Under the pieces are notes generated by a model. It was given only the letters and a program-made list of their open reading frames with translations, was not told the origin of the DNA and made no database searches. From the NCBI RefSeq assembly GCF_900155885.1, contig NZ_FTMB01000007.1:124001-188000 (forward strand): 64,000 bases of DNA, in the 5' to 3' direction. Made by a program: the position numbers and the translations under genes. Positions within the stretch are counted from its first letter, which is position 1. Each line of letters starts with the position of its first letter. Shown in pieces: positions 17,510 through 27,479 of this stretch. The stretch comes from Rhizobium sp. RU20A (GTDB lineage Bacteria; Pseudomonadota; Alphaproteobacteria; Rhizobiales; Rhizobiaceae).

Positions 17510-19303
17510 CTATACGAACTGATCGACGGCCATGCCGCTTTCGCTGTCCTTGGCCTGCGCCTTCAAAACGGCGATGCGGTTGCTGATGAGGTTGACGTCC
17601 GGCACCAGCGCGCCTTCGGCAATGGCGAGAACGGCAACCGAGCAGCGCATCAGCGGAAAATGACGGCTCGCACCCTGGCGGTCATGGCCTTCGATCATGC
17701 CGCGCGCCCGATCCTCGGCGCTGTAGAACTGCCGCACCTCGCTACGGAAATCCGCCAACAGGTGCCGGAGCGCCGCCAAGGCGCTCGCGCGCGGCACGCC
17801 CTTGAGGCCGATGAAGAAATCGTCGCCGCCGATATGGCCGAGGAAGACATCTTCCCCCACGAAGTGACGCTTCATGAAGCCGGCGAACAGCGTGATGGCG
17901 AGGTCACCGGACTGGAAGCCATAGGCATCGTTGAAGGGCTTGAAGTTGTCGAAGTCGCAGTAGCAGAGGAAGCGGTCACCATCACCGTCGAGGGCGACAT
18001 CCTCGAGATAGTCCCGGATGGCGCGGTTGCCCGGCAGGCCCGTCAGCGGGTTCTGGTCCTGCGCCATCTGCAACTGCTTCTCGTTGATGATCTTGAGCAG
18101 CGAGGATGCCGAGAGGATGCCGGCATAGCGCATGTTTTCGGTGAGCAGCACGCATTCGGCGCCGTCGATGTCGGCAAACATGGCCAGCATCTGCTCGGCC
18201 GGCATGCGGATATCGACGATCGGCGCCTTCGACACATAGTGCGAGATTCCGCGCTGATAGACCTTGTTCTTCATCAGGTCGCGGCCGAAGGGGTGGTAGC
18301 TCAGCGCCTTCAACCGCTGCTCGCTGAGGATGCCGCGCGGCTCGCCGCTGGCATTGACGACGGGAAAAAAGCGGCGGCTGGGGTTGGCGCGGAAATAGTC
18401 GAAGACGGTTTCGAGGTCGGCATTTTCGGAAACGGGTTCGACATGTTCGATCTGGCGGCGGATCAGCATGCTGTCGAGCGTGCCGGAGGCAAGGCGCCGC
18501 AGACCGGCGCGCTCCACATGCGGATAGACGGTTTGCAACTGATCGCGGCCCGTGACCGGCCGGGCGATGTAATATCCCTGGACGAGATCGCAGCCGAGAT
18601 CGCGGCAGGTCATGAATTCGGCCTCTGTCTCCACGCCTTCGGCGACGACGCGAATGCCCAGAACATGGGCCATGGCCAGCGTATGCTTGACGATCTGGCG
18701 GCGGCGCGGGCTCTGGTCGATGCCCGCGATGAAATGCCGGTCGATCTTCACGTAATCGACGTTGTAGTCGCACAGCGCCCGCAGCCCGTTGCAGCCGGCG
18801 CCGAAATCATCGATGGCGATCTTGAAACCGGCCAGTTGCATCATGTGCACGACGGCTTTCAGCTCGGGGATCAGCGATGTATCGACACGTTCGGAAATCT
18901 CGAAGCAGATCGAGGAGGCCGGGATGCGGGCGCGATCGAGATAGCGCAGCAACTCCTCGATCAGCCAGGAGCCGGAGACGACGAGGCGCGGGTCGAAATT
19001 GATGAAGAGCGTGCGGGTTTCGAAGGATGGCAGCGCGGCGAACTTGGCGATCGCGCGGCTGGAAATCATGACCTCCAGCGGCAGCAATTGCTGAACGGCG
19101 GCGGCGCGGTCCAGAAGGGCGATCGGACTGTCAAAGCCCAGCCGATCAAAACCGCGCATCAGCGCCTCATACCCGAACACCCCGCCGGTGCAGGTCTCGA
19201 CGATGGGCTGGAAGGCCGAATCAAGGGCGAGCCGTGCCAGCGAGACGATCTGCTCGTCACCGACGGTGCGTGCCTGCACTTTCATTTCGCTGATTGCCGA
19301 CAT
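17510..19303 (-). CDS. EAL-CBS-GGDEF cyclic-di-GMP protein with a GGDDF motif
   Basis: A 597 aa cytoplasmic protein in reversed domain order: EAL first (about 20-260, with [34 protein letters not shown], all phosphodiesterase residues present), then a CBS-domain pair (about 265-410, including [20 protein letters not shown]), then a GGDEF domain (about 425-585). The signature in the last domain is [12 protein letters not shown], so the catalytic Glu of GG(D/E)EF is Asp; no upstream RxxD inhibitory site is seen. The protein is therefore best read as a c-di-GMP phosphodiesterase controlled by adenylate-type ligands at the CBS pair. GGAGTG precedes the ATG. Divergent from betI. Confidence 0.9.
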   Translation of the reverse strand: MSAISEMKVQARTVGDEQIVSLARLALDSAFQPIVETCTGGVFGYEALMRGFDRLGFDSPIALLDRAAAVQQLLPLEVMISSRAIAKFAALPSFETRTLFINFDPRLVVSGSWLIEELLRYLDRARIPASSICFEISERVDTSLIPELKAVVHMMQLAGFKIAIDDFGAGCNGLRALCDYNVDYVKIDRHFIAGIDQSPRRRQIVKHTLAMAHVLGIRVVAEGVETEAEFMTCRDLGCDLVQGYYIARPVTGRDQLQTVYPHVERAGLRRLASGTLDSMLIRRQIEHVEPVSENADLETVFDYFRANPSRRFFPVVNASGEPRGILSEQRLKALSYHPFGRDLMKNKVYQRGISHYVSKAPIVDIRMPAEQMLAMFADIDGAECVLLTENMRYAGILSASSLLKIINEKQLQMAQDQNPLTGLPGNRAIRDYLEDVALDGDGDRFLCYCDFDNFKPFNDAYGFQSGDLAITLFAGFMKRHFVGEDVFLGHIGGDDFFIGLKGVPRASALAALRHLLADFRSEVRQFYSAEDRARGMIEGHDRQGASRHFPLMRCSVAVLAIAEGALVPDVNLISNRIAVLKAQAKDSESGMAVDQFV

Positions 19304-19500
19304 CTTTCACTCCGGGCATTGGCGACTGTCGTCTTGATACGGCGTGCAAGCTCAACAAAATCTTTTCCGAACATGACAGTTTCATGAAAGTGCAGTCTTC
19401 CCAATATCTTACATTTTTTCGTCAAGGTTTTGGAAACCATCCCGAAAAGCCTCGGAAACACCCCCATCGATGCAGGGTATGGGGCTCAGATTTTTGTTGA

Positions 19501-19516
19501 TTGATTGATCAATTAA
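19501..19516. promoter_or_regulatory. Probable BetI operator
   Basis: TTGATTGATCAATTAA contains the perfect palindrome ATTGATCAAT (19504-19513) in an AT-rich patch 65 bases before the betI start. BetI repressors bind AT-rich palindromes of this kind in their own promoter and are released by choline. The position and sequence fit autoregulation of betICB. Confidence 0.6.
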
Positions 19517-19580
19517 AAATAATCTGACGTCTGTCATGGGCCATCGCCGCAAGGTGCGGCCCTCAGCCGGGAGAGACTGC

Positions 19581-20195
19581 GTGCCCAAGGTCGGAATGGA
19601 GCCGCTGCGCCGCAAGGCGCTTGTCGATGCTGCCCTGCGGGCAATCGGCGAGAACGGTTCGCTGGCGGTGCCGATGGCGGAAATCGCCCGCCATGCCGGG
19701 GTCTCGCCAGCGCTGGCGCATCATTATTTCGGCTCGAAGGAACAGTTGCTGATCGAGACGATCCGCTCGCTGCTGCGCCAGTTGCGCGCGGATGCGGTGG
19801 CGGCACTGACGGCAGCGCAAACGCCGCGGGCGCGGGTCTCCGCCATTATCCGCGTCAATTTCCAGGCACACCAGTTCGCACCGGAGACGGTGGCAGCCTG
19901 GCTCGCCTTCTACTCGGAAGCGCAGCGTTCGGACGCCGTACGGCGCCTGCTCTTCACCTATGCGCGGCGGCTGCGCTCGAACCTCGTCGCCAGCCTGAAA
20001 CATCTCGCCGGCACCGATGACGCAGCCCGGATCGCCGAGGGCGTGGCTGCGCTGATCGACGGGCTTTATCTGCGGCAAGGTCTGAAATCGGCGCCGATCA
20101 GCATCGCGGCCTCCCAGGCCCTCGTCGAGGATTACGTCAGCGCCGAGCTTGCCCAGCGGCAGGCCCGGCACACCTCTCAGGAGACACAGGCATGA
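19581..20195 (+). CDS. betI: Choline-responsive TetR repressor BetI
   Basis: A 204 aa TetR-family repressor of the bet operon. The N-terminal helix-turn-helix is GENGSLAVPMAEIARHAGVSPALAHHYFGSKEQL, and the C-terminal ligand domain contains QFAPETVAAWLAFYSEAQRSDAVRRL, typical of BetI. The GTG at 19581 has GGGAGAG six to ten bases upstream and gives the family's usual PKVGMEPLRR start. Its stop overlaps the betC start (ATGA), so it is cotranscribed with the genes it represses. Choline is the known inducer of the family. Confidence 0.93.
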   Translation: MPKVGMEPLRRKALVDAALRAIGENGSLAVPMAEIARHAGVSPALAHHYFGSKEQLLIETIRSLLRQLRADAVAALTAAQTPRARVSAIIRVNFQAHQFAPETVAAWLAFYSEAQRSDAVRRLLFTYARRLRSNLVASLKHLAGTDDAARIAEGVAALIDGLYLRQGLKSAPISIAASQALVEDYVSAELAQRQARHTSQETQA

Positions 20196-21730
20196 CCGAG
20201 CCAAAGACGGGTCGCCCCAACATTCTCATCATCATGGTGGACCAGTTGAACGGGACCTTCTTTCCCGATGGTCCGGCCGACTTCCTGCACGCGCCGCACA
20301 TGAAGGCGCTGGCGGCCCGCTCGGCGCGGTTCCGCAACAACTACACCTCCTCGCCGCTCTGCGCGCCGGCCCGCGCCTCCTTCATGGCCGGGCAGTTGCC
20401 GAGCCGCACACGCGTCTATGACAATGCCGCCGAATATGTCTCCTCCATCCCGACCTTCGCCCACCACCTGCGCCGGGCCGGCTACTACACGGCGCTGTCG
20501 GGCAAGATGCATTTCGTCGGGCCGGACCAGTTGCACGGTTTCGAGGAACGCTTGACGACCGACATCTATCCCGCCGATTTCGGCTGGACGCCGGATTATC
20601 GCAAGCCCGGCGAGCGGATCGACTGGTGGTATCACAATATGGGCTCGGTGACGGGCGCGGGCGTGGCCGAGATCACCAACCAGATGGAATATGACGACGA
20701 AGTCGCCTTCCTCGCCGAGCAGAAGCTCTACCATCTCGCCCGCGAGAACGACGATGCGGAGCGCCGACCCTGGTGCGTCACCGTCTCCTTCACCCATCCG
20801 CACGATCCCTATGTGGCCCGGAAGAAGTTCTGGGACCTCTATGAGGACTGCCCGCATCTGATGCCGGAGGTCGGCATGCTCGCGGAACAGGATCCGCACT
20901 CCGAGCGTATCCTGAAATCCTGCGACTACGCTTCCTTCGACATCACCGACGAGAACGTGCGCCGCTCGCGGCAGGCCTATTTCGCCAACATCTCCTATCT
21001 CGACGAGAAGGTGGGCTCGCTCATCGACGTGCTAACCCGCACGCGCATGCTCGAGGACACGCTGATCCTCTTTTGCTCCGACCATGGCGACATGCTGGGC
21101 GAGCGGGGCCTGTGGTTCAAGATGAACTTCTTCGAGGGCTCGGCGCGCGTGCCGCTGATGGTCGCCGGCCCCGGCGTGACGCCCGGCCTGCATCTGGCGC
21201 CGACCTCCAATCTCGACGTGACGCCGACGCTGTGCGATCTCGTCGGCATTTCCATGGAAGCCGTGATGCCATGGACGGACGGCGAAAGCCTGCTGCCGGT
21301 GATCAACGGCGCGCCGCGCACCACGCCGGTGCTGATGGAATATGCGGCGGAAGCCTCCTATGCACCGCTGGTCGGCATCCGCGAGGGCAAGTGGAAATAC
21401 ATCCACTGCGACCTCGACCCGGAACAGCTCTACGATCTTGAGGCAGACCCGCGCGAACTGACGAATCTAGCTGAAACCACCGATCCTGTCATCCGCGCGA
21501 CGCTCGAAACCTTCAGACAGATGCGCGAGGCGCGCTGGGACATGGCCGCCTTCGACGCGGCCGTGCGCGAGAGCCAGGCGCGGCGCTGGGTGGTCTACGA
21601 GGCGCTGCGCAACGGCGCCTATTATCCCTGGGACCACCAGCCGCTGCAGAAGGCCTCCGAACGCTACATGCGCAACCACATGAACCTCGACAATCTCGAG
21701 GACAGCAAACGCTACCCGCGGGGAGAATGA
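20192..21730 (+). CDS. betC: Choline-sulfatase BetC
   Basis: A 512 aa type I sulfatase that hydrolyses choline-O-sulfate to choline and sulfate, feeding the betaine pathway. The N-terminal metal site is [33 protein letters not shown] contains the C-x-P-x-R signature whose cysteine is converted to formylglycine. [24 protein letters not shown] carries further active-site residues, and the C-terminal [19 protein letters not shown] is diagnostic of choline sulfatases. Presence of betC inside the operon is a Rhizobiaceae trait. It overlaps betI by four bases and lies four bases before betB. Cytoplasmic. Confidence 0.96.
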   Translation: MTEPKTGRPNILIIMVDQLNGTFFPDGPADFLHAPHMKALAARSARFRNNYTSSPLCAPARASFMAGQLPSRTRVYDNAAEYVSSIPTFAHHLRRAGYYTALSGKMHFVGPDQLHGFEERLTTDIYPADFGWTPDYRKPGERIDWWYHNMGSVTGAGVAEITNQMEYDDEVAFLAEQKLYHLARENDDAERRPWCVTVSFTHPHDPYVARKKFWDLYEDCPHLMPEVGMLAEQDPHSERILKSCDYASFDITDENVRRSRQAYFANISYLDEKVGSLIDVLTRTRMLEDTLILFCSDHGDMLGERGLWFKMNFFEGSARVPLMVAGPGVTPGLHLAPTSNLDVTPTLCDLVGISMEAVMPWTDGESLLPVINGAPRTTPVLMEYAAEASYAPLVGIREGKWKYIHCDLDPEQLYDLEADPRELTNLAETTDPVIRATLETFRQMREARWDMAAFDAAVRESQARRWVVYEALRNGAYYPWDHQPLQKASERYMRNHMNLDNLEDSKRYPRGE

Positions 21731-21734
21731 GACC

Positions 21735-23198
21735 ATGAAAGCCCAACCCAAAGCCTCGCACTTCATCGACGGCGCCTATGTGGAAGACACGGCCGGCGCA
21801 CCCTTCGAGAGCGTCTACCCCGCCACGGGCGAAGTGATCGCGAAACTCCATGCCGCGACGCCCGCCATCGTGGAGAAGGCGATCGCCTCGGCGAAACGCG
21901 CGCAGAAGGAATGGGCGGCACTGAGCCCCACCGCCCGCGGGCGCGTGCTGAAGAAGGCGGCCGAGATCATGCGGGCGCGCAACCGCGAGCTTTCCGAACT
22001 CGAAACGCTCGACACCGGCAAGCCGATCCAGGAGACCATCGTCGCCGACCCGACGTCTGGCGCCGACAGTTTCGAATTCTTCGGCGGCGTGATCGCGGCC
22101 GGCATGAACGGCAGCTACATCCCGCTCGGCGGTGATTTTGCCTATACCAAGCGCGTGCCGCTCGGCGTGTGCGTCGGCATCGGCGCCTGGAACTATCCGC
22201 AGCAGATCGCCTGCTGGAAGGGCGCACCGGCGCTGGCCGCCGGCAATGCCATGGTCTTCAAGCCGTCCGAAATGACGCCGCTCGGGGCGCTGAAGATCGC
22301 CGAGATCCTGATCGAGGCCGGGGCGCCGAAGGGGCTCTACAACGTCATCCAGGGCGACCGGGAGACCGGCCCGCTGCTCGTCAACCACCCCGATGTCGCC
22401 AAGGTCTCGCTCACCGGCTCCGTGCCGACGGGCCGCAAGGTGGCGGCCGCCGCTGCCGGCCACCTGAAGCACGTGACGATGGAGCTTGGCGGCAAGTCGC
22501 CGATCGTCGTCTTCGACGATGCCGATATCGACGGCGCGATCTCCGGCGCCATGCTCGGCAATTTCTACTCCACCGGCCAGGTCTGCTCGAACGGCACGCG
22601 CGTCTTCGTGCACAAGGCCGTCAAGGAGACCTTCCTGTCACGTCTCAAGGCGCGTACCGAAGCCATCGCCATCGGCGATCCCATGGACGAGGCGACGCAG
22701 CTCGGCCCCATGGTCTCGAAGGCGCAGCGCGACAAGGTGCTCGGTTATATCGAGACCGGCAAGGCGGAAGGCGCAACGCTCGTCACCGGCGGCGCAATCC
22801 CCAATGATGTCGCGGGCGACGGCTTCTACATCCAGCCGACCGTGTTCGCCGACGTGACCGACGGGATGACCATCGCGCGGGAAGAGATCTTCGGACCCGT
22901 GATGTGCGTGCTCGATTTCGAGACGGAAGAAGAGGTCATCGCGCGCGCCAACGCCACCGAATTCGGCCTTTCCGCCGGCGTCTTCACCGCCGACATCACC
23001 CGGGCCCACCGCGTGATCGACCAGCTCGACGCCGGCACGCTGTGGATCAACACCTACAATCTCTGCCCGGTCGAGATCCCCTTCGGCGGCTCCAAGCAAT
23101 CCGGCTTCGGTCGCGAGAATTCGCTGGCGGCGCTGGAGCATTATTCCGAGCTGAAGACGGTCTATGTCGGCATGGGACCGTGCGAGGCGCCGTACTGA
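21735..23198 (+). CDS. betB: Betaine-aldehyde dehydrogenase BetB
   Basis: A 487 aa NAD(P)-dependent aldehyde dehydrogenase that oxidises betaine aldehyde to glycine betaine. The coenzyme fold shows [20 protein letters not shown]; the general base Glu is in [16 protein letters not shown]; the catalytic Cys is in [14 protein letters not shown]; the family-specific [16 protein letters not shown] is near the end. It starts four bases after betC stops, so it is in the same transcript. In most rhizobia betA follows directly; here about 920 bases with a repeat and a toxin-antitoxin pair intervene. Confidence 0.96.
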   Translation: MKAQPKASHFIDGAYVEDTAGAPFESVYPATGEVIAKLHAATPAIVEKAIASAKRAQKEWAALSPTARGRVLKKAAEIMRARNRELSELETLDTGKPIQETIVADPTSGADSFEFFGGVIAAGMNGSYIPLGGDFAYTKRVPLGVCVGIGAWNYPQQIACWKGAPALAAGNAMVFKPSEMTPLGALKIAEILIEAGAPKGLYNVIQGDRETGPLLVNHPDVAKVSLTGSVPTGRKVAAAAAGHLKHVTMELGGKSPIVVFDDADIDGAISGAMLGNFYSTGQVCSNGTRVFVHKAVKETFLSRLKARTEAIAIGDPMDEATQLGPMVSKAQRDKVLGYIETGKAEGATLVTGGAIPNDVAGDGFYIQPTVFADVTDGMTIAREEIFGPVMCVLDFETEEEVIARANATEFGLSAGVFTADITRAHRVIDQLDAGTLWINTYNLCPVEIPFGGSKQSGFGRENSLAALEHYSELKTVYVGMGPCEAPY

Positions 23199-23248
23199 GA
23201 TGGGGCTTGCGGGGGTAAAGGGTGATGGGGTCAGGCTGAGGGTGGGAT

Positions 23249-23406
23249 CACCCCCCTCTGCCCTGCCGGGCATCTCCCCCACACGGGGGGAGATCGGCTC
23301 GGCGCGCGCCCCTCACCCGATCCGCCACGATCCAATTTGCCGCGACCTTGCCGCACCCCGATCTCCTCCCTTGTGGGGGAGATGTCCGGCAGGACAGAGG
23401 GGGGTG
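23249..23406. repeat. Nested inverted repeat between betB and the toxin-antitoxin pair
   Basis: Two 34-base arms, 23249-23282 and 23373-23406, are imperfect reverse complements (CACCCCCCTCTGCCCTGCCG against CGGCAGGACAGAGGGGGGTG at the outer ends). Within them a second pair, CACACGGGGGGAGATCGG and CCGATCTCCTCCCTTGTG, nests. A long cruciform or RNA hairpin of about 158 bases results. It belongs to the class of abundant rhizobial intergenic palindromes and probably lies at the end of the betICB transcript. Confidence 0.7.
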
Positions 23407-23418
23407 CCCCACACCTCC

Positions 23419-23784
23419 TCAGTCCGGCTCGACCTCGACCACGAGATCATCCAGATCGACCTTGAGCGCCTTGGCGATGCGCAGGAGGACAGCCACGGAG
23501 CCGGGTTTCTTGCCGGTTTCGATGTCAGACAGGTAGGGCTGGGAAATGCCGGCAGCCGCCGCGAGTTCGGTCGAGGTCATTTGCCGATACTGCCTGTAGA
23601 CCCGAACCGGATTTTCGCCGTTCGCCTTTGCCCGCACGACCTCGAAAGGCCATGTTTCCTCGCCGGCGTCGACGCGCGCCATGATGGCGTCCGCCTGAAG
23701 ACCATCGATCAGGTCCTCGTAATCGTCCTCGCTCAGAAGGACGTAGGATTTGCCGTCGATCACGAGTTTCTGGATATCTCCCAT
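23419..23784 (-). CDS. XRE-family antitoxin (HigA/RelB-like)
   Basis: A 121 aa protein. The C-terminal half is an XRE helix-turn-helix (RQMTSTELAAAAGISQPYLSDIETGKKPGS), and the N-terminal half (IDGKSYVLLSEDDYEDLIDGL) resembles Phd/YefM-like antitoxin segments. It begins six bases after the toxin stop codon; its ribosome site AAGGAG lies inside the last toxin codons, so the two are coupled. Likely neutralises the toxin and represses the shared promoter. The pair is on the strand opposite to bet. Confidence 0.85.
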   Translation of the reverse strand: MGDIQKLVIDGKSYVLLSEDDYEDLIDGLQADAIMARVDAGEETWPFEVVRAKANGENPVRVYRQYRQMTSTELAAAAGISQPYLSDIETGKKPGSVAVLLRIAKALKVDLDDLVVEVEPD

Positions 23785-23790
23785 TGGTCC

Positions 23791-24036
23791 TTACTCCTTG
23801 TAGATGCTGCCGCGCGGCCCCGCATCAATGACCATCACGACATTTCCCTTGTCATCGATGATGACGCGATCGCTGCCAACGCGAATACGGAAGTACGGCT
23901 TACCCTGCATCTTCTTGATATCGACAGGCGCGCCACGCGCATAGGCCGCCAGTTTGTCGAGAATGGCTGCCTTTCGTTTCGGCTGCATTCGCTGCAGCGC
24001 CCGATCCGCGGCTGTCGTGAAGCGAATTTCCTTCAT
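23791..24036 (-). CDS. RelE/ParE-superfamily toxin
   Basis: An 81 aa protein starting MKEIRFTTAADRALQRMQPK and containing AILDKLAAYARG, KKMQGKPYFRIRVGSDRVIID and VMVIDAGPRGSIYKE. This is the RelE/ParE/HigB fold pattern; the C-terminal GPRGSIY resembles the RelE-type GHRxxxY ending, suggesting ribosome-dependent mRNA cleavage rather than gyrase poisoning, though this is only inference. The ATG at 24036 is chosen because the extension to 24123 would run into the betA start. The upstream ATAGCTAT (about 24055-24062) may be the autoregulatory operator. It is divergent from betA with 85 bases between starts. Confidence 0.85.
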   Translation of the reverse strand: MKEIRFTTAADRALQRMQPKRKAAILDKLAAYARGAPVDIKKMQGKPYFRIRVGSDRVIIDDKGNVVMVIDAGPRGSIYKE

Positions 24037-24121
24037 TCCGGCACCATAACAAATAGCTATAAATTCTTCAATCCTCCTATCGCCATTGCAAATGGCATCG
24101 TCGAAACAAGGCACTGACCCC

Positions 24122-25774
24122 ATGAACCAGGCAGACTACATCATTGTCGGCTCCGGCTCCGCCGGTTCGGCGCTCGCCTACCGGCTTTCCGAGGACGGGA
24201 AGAACACCGTCATGGTGCTGGAATATGGCGGGTCGGATGTCGGGCCGTTCATCCAGATGCCGGCGGCGCTGGCCTGGCCCATGAGCATGAAGCGCTACAA
24301 CTGGGGCTATCTTTCCGAACCCGAGCCGCATCTCAACAACCGGCGCATCACCGCGCCGCGCGGCAAGGTGATCGGCGGCTCCTCCTCCATCAACGGGCTC
24401 GTCTATGTGCGCGGCCATGCGGAGGACTTCAATCGCTGGGAGGAGCTTGGCGCGCGCGGCTGGAGCTACCAGGATGTTCTGCCCTATTTCAAGCGCATGG
24501 AGACCTCCTCCGGCGGCGAGGAGGGCTGGCGGGGCACGGACGGCCCGCTGCATGTCAAACGCGGCCCTGTCGCCAATCCGCTGTTCCACGCCTTCCTCAA
24601 TGCCGGCCATCAGGCGGGCTTCGAACTGACGGACGACTACAACGGCTCCAAGCAGGAAGGCTTCGGCCGAATGGAGCAGACCATCTACAACGGGCGGCGC
24701 TGGTCAGCGGCCAATGCCTATCTGAAGCCCGCACTGAAACGGCCGAATGCGCATCTGGTGCGCTGCTTCGCGCGGCGCGTCATCATCGAAAACGGCCGCG
24801 CCGTCGGCGTCGAGATCGAGCGGGGCGGCAAGATCGAAATTGTCCGCGCCAACAGGGAGGTCATCGTCTCGGCCTCCTCCTTCAATTCGCCGAAGCTGCT
24901 TATGCTCTCCGGCATCGGCCCGGCCGAGCACCTGAAGTCCATGGGCATCGAGGTGAAGGTGGATCGTCCCGGTGTGGGCGCCAACCTGCAGGATCACATG
25001 GAATTCTATTTCCAGCAGGTCTCCACCAAGCCGGTCTCGCTCTATTCCTGGCTGCCCTGGTTCTGGCAGGGTGTTGCGGGGGCGCAGTGGCTGTTCACCA
25101 AGGGCGGCCTTGGCGCGTCGAACCAGTTCGAGGCCTGCGCCTTCCTGCGCTCGGCGCCGGGGCTGAAGCAGCCCGACATCCAGTATCACTTCCTCCCCGT
25201 CGCCATCTCCTACGACGGCAAGGCGGCGGCGAAAAGCCACGGCTTCCAGGCCCATGTCGGCTACAACCTGTCGAAGTCGCGCGGCAGCGTGACGCTGCGC
25301 TCGGCCGACCCGATGGCCGATCCCGTCATCCGCTTCAACTATATGAGCCATCCGGAGGACTGGGAGAAGTTCCGCCATTGCGTGCGGCTGACCCGCGAGA
25401 TCTTCGGCCAAAAGGCCTTCGACGAGTTCCGCGGACCGGAAATCCAGCCGGGCGCCGGTGTCCAGTCCGACGAGGAAATCGACGCCTTCCTGCGCGAGCA
25501 TCTGGAGAGCGCCTATCACCCCTGCGGAACCTGCCGCATGGGCGATGCCAACGACCCCATGGCCGTGGTCGATCCCGAAACCCGCGTCATCGGGATCGAT
25601 GGTCTGCGCGTCGCCGACAGCTCCATCTTCCCCCACGTCACCTACGGCAACCTCAACGGCCCCTCGATCATGACCGGCGAAAAAGCCGCCGACCACATTC
25701 TCGGCAAGGGCATGCTGGCGCGGTCAAACCAGGTGCCTTGGGAAAATCCGCGGGCTGCGGTGAGCGATCGGTAA
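24122..25774 (+). CDS. betA: Choline dehydrogenase BetA
   Basis: A 550 aa FAD-dependent GMC oxidoreductase that oxidises choline to betaine aldehyde at the membrane. The dinucleotide-binding motif is [20 protein letters not shown] at the N-terminus; GMC signature 1 is [19 protein letters not shown]; signature 2 is [19 protein letters not shown]. The active-site histidine region is [12 protein letters not shown]. The length matches the family (about 550). It lacks a strong ribosome site and is separated from betB by the toxin-antitoxin pair, so it probably needs its own promoter in the 85-base gap shared with the toxin gene. Confidence 0.96.
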   Translation: MNQADYIIVGSGSAGSALAYRLSEDGKNTVMVLEYGGSDVGPFIQMPAALAWPMSMKRYNWGYLSEPEPHLNNRRITAPRGKVIGGSSSINGLVYVRGHAEDFNRWEELGARGWSYQDVLPYFKRMETSSGGEEGWRGTDGPLHVKRGPVANPLFHAFLNAGHQAGFELTDDYNGSKQEGFGRMEQTIYNGRRWSAANAYLKPALKRPNAHLVRCFARRVIIENGRAVGVEIERGGKIEIVRANREVIVSASSFNSPKLLMLSGIGPAEHLKSMGIEVKVDRPGVGANLQDHMEFYFQQVSTKPVSLYSWLPWFWQGVAGAQWLFTKGGLGASNQFEACAFLRSAPGLKQPDIQYHFLPVAISYDGKAAAKSHGFQAHVGYNLSKSRGSVTLRSADPMADPVIRFNYMSHPEDWEKFRHCVRLTREIFGQKAFDEFRGPEIQPGAGVQSDEEIDAFLREHLESAYHPCGTCRMGDANDPMAVVDPETRVIGIDGLRVADSSIFPHVTYGNLNGPSIMTGEKAADHILGKGMLARSNQVPWENPRAAVSDR

Positions 25775-25966
25775 GGGTGGATTTTCCGGGTCGGAAAGCG
25801 GGATTTTGCGCTCGGCTGCCTCTCCGTCCTCGCCCCCCGACGAAGGCTTGGTTCACCGGCTCGCTCCAGGCGACAATGCGGGACGCCGTGAGGGCAGCGT
25901 CAGACACGCAGCTATTTTCCTCCCCCCGCCCTTCACCTGTCCGTCATCCCATGGCACACCTCATCC

Positions 25967-27316
25967 ATGGCTCCGTATTTTCGCAAGTCCCGCCTGTTCC
26001 GGCGGTCCCGGGTGTTTCGTGTGTCGCTGCAGGTGTGGCGGCCGCGGGTGGTGTTCTGGGCTGGGGCCCTGGCGATCGGGGTGGTCAGTGTCGGTTTTGC
26101 CGAGGCGGCGGATTTCGCGCAGCATCTGTTTCGCACGCTGACGGGATCGAGCCCGGCGGCGGGTTACCTGCCGCTTCTGCTGACGCCGGCGGGATTTGCG
26201 CTGTCGGCATTCCTGACGCTCAGGTTCTTTCCGAATGCGCAAGGGAGCGGCATTCCCCAGGCGATTGCCGGGCGGCATCTGATGGAGCGGGAGGCACGCG
26301 GGCGATTGCTGTCGCTGCGGCTCGGAGTGGGCAAGGTCCTTCTCACCATTCTCGGTCTTTTCAGCGGCGCCTCCATCGGGCGCGAGGGGCCGACCGTGCA
26401 GGTGGGCGCCTCGATCATGCTGCAGGCGGCGCGCTGGGGCGGGCTGGCGCATGCGCGCGGGCTCATCCTCGCGGGGTCTGCGGCCGGCATCGCGGCCGCC
26501 TTCAACACGCCGCTGGCGGGAATCGTCTTTGCCATCGAGGAAATGGGCCGCTCCTATGCGGCACGCTCCAACAGTACGGTTCTGATGGCCGTGATCCTGT
26601 CGGGTCTTTCGGCGCTGGCGCTTGCCGGCAACTACACCTATTTCGGCACGGCGCCGGCCGTGGTGCCGGATCTGAACGCCTGGTGGATGGTGATTGCCTG
26701 CGGGATCGGCGGCGGCGCCTTCGGCGCGCTGTTTTCGGCCGGCGCGCTGAAGGCCGGGCGTCGGGTAAAACGCTGGGCGGCCCCGCAGCCGCAGCGGCGG
26801 CTGATCCTTGCCGCAGCGCTCTGCGGTCTTGCCGTGGCCGTGCTGGGCGTCGCCAGTGGCGGGACCACCTTCGGCACCGGCTATGACCAGGCGCGCGGCG
26901 CGGTGGAAGGCACGGCGCTACCACCCCTCTTCTTCCTCGAAAAGCTGGCGGCGAGTTTCCTCTCCATGCTCTCAGGGATTCCCGGTGGCATCTTCGCGCC
27001 GTCGCTGTCGGTCGGCGCGGGCTTTGGCAGCAGCATGGCGCTTCTGTTCGGCGCCAGCGTGTCGCTCGGCGCGCTCGCAGGCATGGCAGGCTATTTCGCA
27101 GGCGTCGTACAAGCGCCGATGACGGCCTTTGTCATCATCCTGGAAATGTCGGATGCGCGCGAAAACGTGCTGGTGCTGATGGTAGCCGCCATGCTCGGCT
27201 ATCTCACCTCGCGCTTCCTTGCGCCCGAACCGCTCTATCATGGCCTGTCGCGCGATTTTCTGGCCAGCGCCATTCGCCAGCGTCGTGCCACGGAACGCAA
27301 TTCGGCAGCGGATTGA
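25967..27316 (+). CDS. ClC-type chloride/proton antiporter
   Basis: A 449 aa membrane protein with the ClC ion-pathway motifs GSGIPQ, GREGPTVQ (gating glutamate) and GIPGGIFAPSL. FNTPLAGIVFAIEEM contains the glutamate that serves as the proton acceptor in ClC-ec1, so an exchanger rather than a channel is expected. Roughly ten to eleven hydrophobic helices follow a short basic N-terminus; no C-terminal CBS domains are present. The chosen start has no good ribosome site and may be off by some codons. About 190 bases upstream separate it from betA, with nothing recognisable in them. Confidence 0.9.
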   Translation: MAPYFRKSRLFRRSRVFRVSLQVWRPRVVFWAGALAIGVVSVGFAEAADFAQHLFRTLTGSSPAAGYLPLLLTPAGFALSAFLTLRFFPNAQGSGIPQAIAGRHLMEREARGRLLSLRLGVGKVLLTILGLFSGASIGREGPTVQVGASIMLQAARWGGLAHARGLILAGSAAGIAAAFNTPLAGIVFAIEEMGRSYAARSNSTVLMAVILSGLSALALAGNYTYFGTAPAVVPDLNAWWMVIACGIGGGAFGALFSAGALKAGRRVKRWAAPQPQRRLILAAALCGLAVAVLGVASGGTTFGTGYDQARGAVEGTALPPLFFLEKLAASFLSMLSGIPGGIFAPSLSVGAGFGSSMALLFGASVSLGALAGMAGYFAGVVQAPMTAFVIILEMSDARENVLVLMVAAMLGYLTSRFLAPEPLYHGLSRDFLASAIRQRRATERNSAAD

Positions 27317-27386
27317 GTCTGCGACTGGATTATTTTCTATTGATTTTATAGGTTTTTTGCGCTAGGGACCTGGCTTGGTGATATTT

Positions 27387-27419
27387 GCTCTCAAGCGCGC
27401 GCAAGAGAGAGCGGTTTTT
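27387..27419 (+). terminator. Weak hairpin-plus-T terminator after the ClC gene
   Basis: GCTCTC (27387-27392) pairs with GAGAGC (27407-27412) around a GC-rich loop, followed two bases later by five T (27415-27419). It lies 70 bases after the ClC stop and just before the cysH leader hairpin, so it could end the ClC message or act as an early stop in a cysH leader transcript. Confidence 0.35.
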
Positions 27420-27468
27420 CTGTTCCTGCGGGTTGCGTCCTGCGATAGTCCCGCCGTTCCAGGAACAG
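27420..27468 (+). promoter_or_regulatory. Stem-loop in the cysH 5' leader
   Basis: A perfect 9-base inverted repeat CTGTTCCTG (27420-27428) / CAGGAACAG (27460-27468), continued inside by CGGG/CCCG, encloses the region just before cysH. Its 3' arm ends in the AGGA that is the likely ribosome site (27467-27470) nine bases before the ATG. It could modulate translation of the cys genes or be the binding site of a regulator. Confidence 0.4.
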
Positions 27469-27479
27469 GATCAGGGTTC

